Source: Flavobacteriales bacterium (GTDB taxonomy: Bacteria; Bacteroidota; Bacteroidia; Flavobacteriales_D; Sanyastnellaceae). From it: a stretch of 9,189 bases of DNA. Shown piece after piece: positions 1 to 5,360 of the stretch. Position 1 is the first letter of the stretch. Each line of letters begins with the position of its first letter. A program made the translations under genes and the position numbers. A model generated the notes under the pieces. It was not told the origin of the DNA and ran no database searches. It saw nothing but the letters and a program-made list of their open reading frames with translations. The stretch lies in NCBI GenBank assembly GCA_028825055.1, contig JAPKAW010000066.1, positions 1-9,189 of the forward strand, given 5' to 3'.

Positions 1-553
1 CAGAGATGATCGTATCCGGGGCATAAGGTAAGTATTGCTGGTAACGAATCACAGCGGCGTCCATTTTGCCCATCGCCTCATAGCAACGCGCAGTAAAGAA
101 AAGGCCATTGGAATACGAGTCGTCTGCATCCATACAAGCCTCAAAACCAACAACTGCTCGATCATATGCTCCTTCCTCCATATCCAGCATAGCCAACTGC
201 CATGTCGCTTCAACGTGACCTGGCTCAATCATCAATGCTTGGGAAAAACGCTCACGCGCTTTATCAAGTTGACCCGACTGAATTCCAAAGACTCCTAACC
301 AAACCACTGCATCCACTTCCGGTTGCTCTTGCTCGGCCAGAGCACGCAACTCCAAAATACCTTCCATTGGATTGGCTCCAGAAACTTTTTCCACAGCAAT
401 CGCAACAGGATCATCCGATAAAGTCGCTTCAGTTGAAGCCACCTCGGTCATTACAGGCGACGCAGACTCAGGCTGCCGCGGCATCCAGAGCACAAACGCA
501 ATCAGCGCTGCACCAATAATGACTGTCACTATTTGCCCTGTCTTGTTGCGCAT
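1..553 (-). CDS. Membrane-anchored TPR protein, 3' end missing (runs off left edge)
   Basis: Read on the minus strand, an ATG at 553-551 opens a frame with no stop through position 1, giving 184 codons and an unseen C-terminus. Residues about 7-24 (QIVTVIIGAALIAFVLWM) form one hydrophobic helix with Arg/Lys before it, so it is an N-terminal anchor or uncleaved signal with the rest outside the cytoplasm. A Ser/Thr/Glu/Ala-rich linker follows (about 25-65). From residue about 83 there are three TPR-like units of about 34 residues: one with WLGVFGIQSGQLDKARERF, one with TWQLAMLDMEEGAYDRAVVGF, and one with LFFTARCYEAMGKMDAAVIRY. TPRs normally bind protein partners; the partner is unknown. The start lies 3 bases after the HU stop and in the same frame, so the two genes are very probably cotranscribed. 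In related genomes a ribonuclease E/G gene often lies near HU, but the next gene here is outside the window. Confidence 0.85.
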   Translation of the reverse strand, partial: MRNKTGQIVTVIIGAALIAFVLWMPRQPESASPVMTEVASTEATLSDDPVAIAVEKVSGANPMEGILELRALAEQEQPEVDAVVWLGVFGIQSGQLDKARERFSQALMIEPGHVEATWQLAMLDMEEGAYDRAVVGFEACMDADDSYSNGLFFTARCYEAMGKMDAAVIRYQQYLPYAPDTIIS

Positions 554-556
554 CAA

Positions 557-847
557 TTATTTGACTTTGACCTGTGTCTTAACATTTTCAACAAATTCCT
601 TCGCTGGCTTGAAGGACGGGATGTTGTGAGCAGGTATCTGAATGGACTGCTTTGCTAAAATATTCCGTCCTGTTTTGGCGGCTCGTGTTTTTACAACAAA
701 GCTCCCAAAACCACGGAGATAGACATTTTCACCCGACTCTAAACCATCACGTATCGAGCGCATAAATGCCTCAACTGTGGTTTGAACATCGTGCTTTTCC
801 ATCCCTGTTTGGTCAGCAATTCTGCCAACAATATCTGCTTTCGTCAT
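557..847 (-). CDS. HU/IHF-family DNA-binding (nucleoid) protein
   Basis: A 96-residue protein, close to the usual 90-100 for HU/IHF. These proteins dimerise, bend DNA and help compact the nucleoid. The N-terminal half is the helical dimerisation part (MTKADIVGRIADQTG, about 1-40). Then comes the conserved turn LRGFGSFVVKTRAAKTGRN (about 44-62) and the DNA-binding arm with IPAHNIPSFKPAKEF (about 71-85). The tail is short and Lys/Val-rich. The arm reads GRNI where Escherichia coli HU has RNP, so the position of the intercalating Pro63 is Ile63; I recall this GRN-I form with IPAHNIP as usual in Bacteroidota. The start ATG (847-845) has only a weak purine-rich upstream sequence, as is normal in this phylum. 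It leads the minus-strand operon with the TPR gene and is divergent from mutY. Which HU paralogue this is cannot be settled from the window. Confidence 0.96.
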   Translation of the reverse strand: MTKADIVGRIADQTGMEKHDVQTTVEAFMRSIRDGLESGENVYLRGFGSFVVKTRAAKTGRNILAKQSIQIPAHNIPSFKPAKEFVENVKTQVKVK

Positions 848-865
848 CTTGCTTTACTACGTTTG
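834..865 (+). promoter_or_regulatory. Predicted promoter of mutY
   Basis: TACGTTTG at 858-865 matches the Bacteroidota -7 consensus TAnnTTTG exactly. TCTG at 834-837 is a three-of-four match to TTTG, with a 20-base spacer; it lies inside the first codons of the divergent HU gene. The start of transcription would be near 869, about 70 bases before the chosen mutY start. This promoter points toward the HU promoter, so the two transcripts would overlap by roughly 30 bases. Confidence 0.5.
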
Positions 866-884
866 TCTGTCTCAAAAAAAGAAA

Positions 885-900
885 CCCAAAGTTGTTTGGG
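885..900. repeat. Perfect 6-bp inverted repeat between HU and mutY
   Basis: CCCAAA (885-890), spacer GTTG (891-894), TTTGGG (895-900). The arms are perfect. It lies between the two predicted start sites, so it would be the first bases of the HU leader and also part of the mutY leader. On the minus strand it is followed by a T-rich run (TTTCTTTTTTT), which resembles a weak terminator or a 5' stem-loop. It could instead be a protein-binding operator. With only three G-C pairs per arm, its RNA fold would be modest. Confidence 0.6.
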
Positions 901-904
901 GGTG

Positions 905-935
905 CAAAAATACATCGAATGTCCTGAATACGAAA
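905..935 (-). promoter_or_regulatory. Predicted promoter of the HU-TPR operon
   Basis: On the minus strand, TATTTTTG at 912-905 matches the Bacteroidota -7 consensus TAnnTTTG exactly. TTTC at 935-932 matches three of four bases of the -33 element TTTG, and the 19-base spacer is typical. Transcription would start near 901-898, leaving a leader of about 50 bases that begins with the palindrome at 900-885. Predicted from sequence only. Confidence 0.6.
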
Positions 936-940
936 CCTTC

Positions 941-2053
941 ATGCATCCCAAAACAATATTTTCCGATCACGCGGTCCACACGATGCCAAGAAGAGAACTT
1001 CACGAGTGGTATTTGAAGCACGAACGACCCCTTCCATGGAGGGCAAATCCGCGCCCATATGAAACCTGGCTTTGCGAGGTGATTATGCAGCAAACACGAA
1101 TCGATCAGGGGACTGCTTATTGGGAGAAATTCATGGCTCGATGGCCTGACTTCCGCTCTTTGGCCAATGCGACCGTTGATGAAGTTTTAAAAGAATGGCA
1201 AGGGCTCGGATATTACAGTAGAGCTCGAAATCTGCACAAAACAGCTCAAATCATTGACGCTGACTTCCCAGAAAGCCACCCAACAGAACTTGATGAATGG
1301 CAATCTATGCCGGGTATTGGGGCATATACTGCCGCGGCCATCTGCTCAATCTGCTTCGACACCCCTGTGGCGGCCATTGATGGAAATGTTTTGCGCGTAC
1401 TAAGTCGCTTTTTGGCAATCCACGAGCCTATCGATAGACCATCGGGCAGAAAACCTCTGGAAGAATTCGCGAACGCTTGGGTCGATTCTGAAAACCCCGG
1501 AAGGCACAATCAAGCGATTATGGAGTTGGGCGCGCTGACTTGCACTCCACATGCTCCGGACTGTGAAAATTGCCCCTTGAGCAGTGCATGCGCGAGCAGG
1601 CACATGCCCCATGAAAAGGTGACCTTACCGCCTTTCAAACAAGGCAAAACAATAGTTTTAGACATCGCGTTGAACTTTCACATCATTGTTCACGGCAACC
1701 AAATCCTGATGCATAAGCGGCCTGACAATGGGGTTTGGGGAGGCCTCTGGGCCTTTCCGTCAGCAGAACTACCCTTTGACAAGCAATCGGAGCCATTCGA
1801 TGTCCCCGAACCCTTGGAGAAGCAACTCATCGCAAGGGGACCCTGCGGCACACCGGTCAAACATCTACTGAGTCACCGGAGGCTGCACGTCCAATTTTGG
1901 CTTTGGAAAAGCCCTCTCAAAAACAAGTCCGGTTTGGGCGATTGGAAAACCTGGGAGGAAGCCGAGACACTCGCCCTCCCGCGGGTCCTCGAGCGCTCTT
2001 GGGAAGATGTGAAGAAATCAGCTTCTCAGAACGCATCTAAAACCACTGCTTGA
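941..2053 (+). CDS. mutY: A/G-specific adenine glycosylase MutY
   Basis: MutY removes adenine mispaired with 8-oxoguanine, starting base-excision repair. From the ATG at 941 the protein has 370 residues, typical for the family. Visible features: LPWR (about 31-34), the catalytic Glu in LCEVIMQQT (Glu46), GLGYYSRARNLH, the helix-hairpin-helix MPGIGAYT (about 123-130) with Tyr129, the catalytic Asp in AAIDGNV (Asp147), and the 4Fe-4S ligands C-x6-C-x2-C-x5-C (Cys201, 208, 211, 217). A C-terminal NUDIX-like domain follows with VWGGLWAFPS and the 8-oxoG-reading loop LLSHRR (Ser311-His312; Leu replaces the Phe of the FSH motif). The frame is open back to 782, but that would overlap HU by 66 bases and adds no family sequence. 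ATG 983 is a possible shorter start, leaving only eight residues before the conserved WY. ssb follows 14 bases later. Confidence 0.96.
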   Translation: MHPKTIFSDHAVHTMPRRELHEWYLKHERPLPWRANPRPYETWLCEVIMQQTRIDQGTAYWEKFMARWPDFRSLANATVDEVLKEWQGLGYYSRARNLHKTAQIIDADFPESHPTELDEWQSMPGIGAYTAAAICSICFDTPVAAIDGNVLRVLSRFLAIHEPIDRPSGRKPLEEFANAWVDSENPGRHNQAIMELGALTCTPHAPDCENCPLSSACASRHMPHEKVTLPPFKQGKTIVLDIALNFHIIVHGNQILMHKRPDNGVWGGLWAFPSAELPFDKQSEPFDVPEPLEKQLIARGPCGTPVKHLLSHRRLHVQFWLWKSPLKNKSGLGDWKTWEEAETLALPRVLERSWEDVKKSASQNASKTTA

Positions 2054-2055
2054 CG

Positions 2056-2063
2056 TAAATTTG
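2056..2063 (+). promoter_or_regulatory. ssb: Possible -7 promoter element just before ssb
   Basis: TAAATTTG is an exact TAnnTTTG match filling most of the 14-base mutY-ssb gap. No convincing TTG/TTTG lies 17-23 bases upstream, so the promoter is incomplete. If used, transcription would begin at or one base before the ssb ATG (2068), making a leaderless mRNA. Confidence 0.35.
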
Positions 2064-2067
2064 ATTC

Positions 2068-2586
2068 ATGGCTGGAGTCAACAAAGTAATCTTGGTAGGC
2101 AACTTGGGTAAGGATCCTGAGATGCGCTACACACCAAATGGAGTTCCCGTTTGCTCATTTCCAATGGCAACGTCCGAATCCTACAAAGACCGAAATTCTG
2201 GAGAGCGTATTACGCAAACCGAATGGCACAACATTGTGATTTGGAGAGGCATGGCTGAAACAGCGGAAAAGTACCTTCATAAGGGGTCTCAAGTTTTTAT
2301 TGAAGGCAAAATCAAAACCCGTTCATGGGAAGACCAGTCAGGACAAAAACGCTACACCACTGAGGTCATTGCTGATGTGATGCAATTGCTCGATCGTATT
2401 GGAACAGGAGGCGCTGGCGCCTCCGAGAACCAAGCATCCATGAAGACTGCTGATCAAAATCAAGCAGTGGAGAGTAATTCTCCAACCATGGCTCCTGAGA
2501 ATGACGCAAGCGCCTTGACGACATCTGCTACAACGACTCAGGCGGCAAGCGCCCCTGAAGGCGACGCATCAGACCTGCCATTTTGA
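2068..2586 (+). CDS. ssb: Single-stranded DNA-binding protein SSB
   Basis: SSB coats single-stranded DNA in replication, recombination and repair and recruits partner enzymes through its C-terminal tip. The 172-residue protein fits the family. Residues about 1-110 form the OB fold, opening with MAGVNKVILVGNLGKDPEMR and containing TEWHNIVIW, GSQVFIEGKIKTRSW and YTTEVIADVMQLL. Trp53, Trp59 and Trp87 are candidate DNA-stacking residues. Residues about 111-163 are a disordered Gly/Ala/Ser/Thr/Gln/Asn-rich linker. The tip EGDASDLPF is the acidic partner-binding tail, close to the canonical DDIPF. The ATG is 14 bases after the mutY stop, so it is probably cotranscribed with mutY, perhaps with an extra promoter in that gap. 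The placement next to mutY and gldE is a familiar Bacteroidota arrangement. Confidence 0.97.
   Translation: MAGVNKVILVGNLGKDPEMRYTPNGVPVCSFPMATSESYKDRNSGERITQTEWHNIVIWRGMAETAEKYLHKGSQVFIEGKIKTRSWEDQSGQKRYTTEVIADVMQLLDRIGTGGAGASENQASMKTADQNQAVESNSPTMAPENDASALTTSATTTQAASAPEGDASDLPF
2407..2424 (+). repeat. Strong 8-bp inverted repeat (potential mRNA hairpin) inside ssb
   Basis: GGAGGCGC, TG, GCGCCTCC: both arms are perfect and GC-rich. As RNA this would form a 7-bp stem closed by a CUGG tetraloop, the most stable-looking hairpin I noticed in the window. It encodes Gly-Gly-Ala-Gly-Ala-Ser at residues about 114-119, exactly where the OB fold ends and the linker begins. There is no U-run after it, so it is not an ordinary terminator. 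Confidence 0.65.
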
Positions 2587-2614
2587 GGCCATTGATTGAT
2601 TTGAAAACCCAACT

Positions 2615-3967
2615 GTGAGCGTCCTACTCTCGCTATTCCTTTCAATTGACTCGTGGGCACTTCAAGACTCTGTGCCCATTGGAGCGATCGCCGTCCTTCT
2701 TCTTTTAAGTGCCTTGATTTCTGGCTCTGAGGTAGCCTTTTTTAGCCTTTCTCCCGCCGACCTGCAAGACCTTGAAAACGCAAGAGACCAAGAGCAGTCA
2801 GTGAAAGCTCGAAGGGTCCTGGAGTTGCTAGAAAAGCCGGATTCTATTCGGGCACCTCGGCATTTATTGGCGACCATTTTGGTGTTAAACAACTTCATCA
2901 ACATCGTCATTATTTTGATTTCGACGCTCGTCATGGAACGCTTTTTTCCTTCTTCCGAAATGGAAGAGTGGATGAAGTGGGCACTCCATATTGGCGCGGT
3001 TACTTTCTTGATTTTACTCTTCGGAGAAGTCATCCCTAAAGTCTATTCCTCAACAAACCGCATTCAATTTGCGCAATTCATGGCCGGGCCACTGATTATC
3101 GCCAAGAGCATACTGACCCCTGTTTGGAGACCACTCGTAAGGCTTGGGGGCTGGGTCAGCCGACGCGTTGAAGTTCCTTCCACAGACCTTTCAATGGAGG
3201 ACCTTGAACAAGCCCTGCACCTCACCGATGATGACGACCGTTCAGATGAAGAGCAGCGGATTCTAGAAGGGATTGTTGCTCTAGGCAGTAAAGACGCCAA
3301 ACAGGTCATGACCGCACGAACGGACATGGAGTCCATTTCAACCGATGATACATGGAATCAGTTGCGCGCGCAAATCATTGAATCGGGCTATTCCCGAATT
3401 CCTGTTTATGAAGGGTCGCAAGACGAAATCCAAGGAATATTGCATGTCAAAGACTTGCTACCCCACTTGAATGAACAGGAGTTGGATTGGCAAACCCACG
3501 TACGTCCGGCCTACTTCGTTCCTGAGAACAAGAAGATTGACGATTTGATGCGGGAGTTTCAAGAAAGACGGACCCACATCGCCATTGTTGTAGATGAATA
3601 CGGCGGCACAAGCGGGGTGATTACACTCGAGGACATCATTGAAGAAATTGTTGGTGAAATTTCCGACGAGTTCGACGCCGAGGAGATTGCGTATTCTCGA
3701 TTGGACGAGAGGACCTTCATCATCGAAGCGAAAACAGCGCTGATCGATGTCTACCGAATTCTTGATTTGGAAGACCAGCTATGGGAGGCGGCAAAAGGCG
3801 AAAGCGACACTTTGGGTGGGTTCATTACCGAACAAGCCGGACGGATTTTAAGGACGGGCGAATCCATCGTTTTTGAAAAGGTAGAACTGAAAGTTGATGC
3901 CGCAACACCCCGGAAATTGATGCGGATCAAGATTTCCTTGCCTGAAGATTTCGAGAGCGATGAATAA
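2615..3967 (+). CDS. gldE: GldE-type membrane protein (CNNM/DUF21 plus CBS pair plus CorC/HlyC domain)
   Basis: A 450-residue inner-membrane protein. The DUF21/CNNM membrane domain covers about 20-175, with hydrophobic segments near 20-44, 84-106, 121-141 and 152-170 and the family motifs SGSEVAFFSLS (36-46) and FGEVIPK (136-142). An acidic stretch (TDDDDRSDEEQ, about 204-214) leads into the CBS pair (about 226-350), whose second half carries VDEYGGTSGVITLEDIIEEI. The CorC/HlyC C-terminal domain is about 362-445. CNNM relatives are linked to Mg2+ transport. The assignment to GldE rather than a generic paralogue rests on the fit and on gldD directly downstream; in Flavobacterium johnsoniae gldE lies next to gldD and extra copies compensate for a gldD defect. 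The GTG at 2615 is used because the next in-frame ATG is at codon 106, inside the membrane domain. It overlaps gldD by 8 bases. Confidence 0.92.
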   Translation: MSVLLSLFLSIDSWALQDSVPIGAIAVLLLLSALISGSEVAFFSLSPADLQDLENARDQEQSVKARRVLELLEKPDSIRAPRHLLATILVLNNFINIVIILISTLVMERFFPSSEMEEWMKWALHIGAVTFLILLFGEVIPKVYSSTNRIQFAQFMAGPLIIAKSILTPVWRPLVRLGGWVSRRVEVPSTDLSMEDLEQALHLTDDDDRSDEEQRILEGIVALGSKDAKQVMTARTDMESISTDDTWNQLRAQIIESGYSRIPVYEGSQDEIQGILHVKDLLPHLNEQELDWQTHVRPAYFVPENKKIDDLMREFQERRTHIAIVVDEYGGTSGVITLEDIIEEIVGEISDEFDAEEIAYSRLDERTFIIEAKTALIDVYRILDLEDQLWEAAKGESDTLGGFITEQAGRILRTGESIVFEKVELKVDAATPRKLMRIKISLPEDFESDE

Positions 3968-4550
3968 AATCGTAGGCCTTAATCGAATTGCTTTCTGGCT
4001 TCTAGGGGTCTTGTTCATAGGCTGCAGTGAGGACGCACTGCCAAGGCCTAGGGGTTATTTCAGAATCGAAACTCCGCCAGCATCTTACGCGCCATACATC
4101 CTTCCCTGTGGGCCACAGTTCGAAGTCCCATCCCACGCAAAAATTGAGTTGATCGCATTGGACTCCCCCGACCAAGCGTGCTGGTACAACCTCGCATTTC
4201 CCACTTTTTCGGCAAAATTGCATTGCACGTTGATTCGACTGCAAGACCCCGCTGACTTCATGGCACTGGTAGACGAAGCACATCAGATGGTCTTTAGCCA
4301 TGAATCCAAAGCATCGGGAATTCAGACCCATTCATTCGATCTCCCAGAGAACCAGGTGAGCGGACTGGTTTTTGACTTGGAGGGACCGGTCGCCTCGCCC
4401 TTGCAGTTTTTTGCGTCCGACAGCACAAACTACTTTCTACGTGGGTCCCTGTATTTCCAGCACGTTCCAAATCCTGACAGCATCGGACCCGCATTGGATT
4501 ATGTGCGACAAGACATTGTTCACATGATTGAAACTCTGCAATGGAAATGA
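3960..4550 (+). CDS. gldD: Gliding-motility lipoprotein GldD
   Basis: A 196-residue lipoprotein needed for gliding, and in that context for type IX secretion, in Flavobacterium. It is also kept in non-gliding Bacteroidota. The N-terminus is a lipoprotein signal peptide (IAFWLLGVLFIGC, acylated Cys22), followed by SEDALPRPRGYFRIETP. Family landmarks: CWYNLAFPTFSAKLHCTLI (about 74-92), GLVFDLEGPVASPLQFF (about 135-151), NYFLRGSLYF (about 157-166) and the C-terminal DYVRQDIVHMIETLQW (about 180-195). There is no known enzymatic motif. The ATG at 3960 overlaps the gldE stop (ATGAATAA, 8 bases), so translation is probably coupled to gldE; this fits their known partnership. The 3' end overlaps coaX. 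Confidence 0.95.
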   Translation: MNKIVGLNRIAFWLLGVLFIGCSEDALPRPRGYFRIETPPASYAPYILPCGPQFEVPSHAKIELIALDSPDQACWYNLAFPTFSAKLHCTLIRLQDPADFMALVDEAHQMVFSHESKASGIQTHSFDLPENQVSGLVFDLEGPVASPLQFFASDSTNYFLRGSLYFQHVPNPDSIGPALDYVRQDIVHMIETLQWK

Positions 4551-5314
4551 AACGAGGACTTCATTGGATTCTTGACATTGGAAACACACGCACAAAACTG
4601 GCTGCATTTCAAGATGGTGAATTAACCGAAGTGTGGGTGGATGAGGAGGCAGAGCGCATTGCCAATACAGCCATTGAGACTTTGTCATTGCCATCCCGTA
4701 TGCTAGTCGCTGCATCAGGAATGACTCCTGACTTTTGGTCAGATTGGAACAGCCGATGGGAGCAGACTCATCCCCATCCCGAAGCATTGATATTCCTGAC
4801 TTCCATCATGAAGTTGGGATTCGACGTGCACTACGAAAGCATGGAGACCGTAGGGCTCGATCGGCTGGCTAACGCAGCCGCTGTCATTTTCATCGATGCC
4901 TCTGCCCATTGGATGGTAATTGACCTGGGCACATGCCTCACAGTGGATGCGGTAGAGAACCAGTCGTTCATAGGAGGTGCCATATCTCCTGGAATTGACC
5001 TGCGGTTGCGATCGATGTATGCCGGCACGCATTCCCTACCCTATCCAGAAAATTGGCGCGAACTCGGAAATGAAGGAGTCGCCATGCACATTGGCAATGA
5101 CACCCTCTCCAGCTTACTTGCAGGATCCATTGGAGGAATCAACGCTGAAATTCACGGAAGAATCGCGGCGTTTAAGAAACATTGGCCCAAGATCCGCGTT
5201 GCGGTAACAGGCGGAGACGCTTCTTTCTTGGAAGTCGAAGATCCACGCCTCATTTTTGCCGACCCTAACCTCACTTGGAAAGGGTATCACCAAATTCTTC
5301 AAAGCGTTGAATAA
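4541..5314 (+). CDS. coaX: Type III pantothenate kinase CoaX
   Basis: CoaX phosphorylates pantothenate to 4'-phosphopantothenate, the first step of coenzyme A synthesis, in the cytoplasm. Type III enzymes belong to the ASKHA fold and need a monovalent cation. The 257 residues match the usual 240-260. Motifs: ILDIGNTRTKL with Asp12 and Asn15 (phosphate binding), TVGLDRLANAAA (about 103-114, Asp107 and Arg108, substrate binding and catalysis), VIDLGTCLTVDAV (about 126-138, Asp128), GGAISPGIDLR (about 145-155) and VTGGDASFL (about 212-220). All key residues look intact. Two starts are possible: ATG 4541 (overlapping gldD by 10 bases) and ATG 4547, which forms a classic ATGA overlap with the gldD stop and removes only two residues. 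I cannot choose firmly between them. A metabolic gene inside an envelope operon is a recurring arrangement in Bacteroidota. Confidence 0.96.
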   Translation: MEMKRGLHWILDIGNTRTKLAAFQDGELTEVWVDEEAERIANTAIETLSLPSRMLVAASGMTPDFWSDWNSRWEQTHPHPEALIFLTSIMKLGFDVHYESMETVGLDRLANAAAVIFIDASAHWMVIDLGTCLTVDAVENQSFIGGAISPGIDLRLRSMYAGTHSLPYPENWRELGNEGVAMHIGNDTLSSLLAGSIGGINAEIHGRIAAFKKHWPKIRVAVTGGDASFLEVEDPRLIFADPNLTWKGYHQILQSVE

Positions 5315-5360
5315 CGTTGACCATTCACTCGTCCTCCCTGCAGTATTTGCTCAAATTGGG

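Noticed and set aside
35..629. Plus-strand open frames at the left edge (35-298, 202-519, 372-629)
   Set aside because: They lie antisense to the HU and TPR genes, have no recognisable protein character, and the minus-strand reading gives a coherent helix plus TPR repeats.
782..940. Longer N-terminus for MutY starting at 782
   Set aside because: It would overlap the HU coding region by 66 bases, include both predicted promoters, and add residues with no family similarity.
2596..2603. TTGATTTG before gldE as a promoter
   Set aside because: One mismatch at a key position of the -7 box and no -33 element; read-through from ssb is enough to explain expression.
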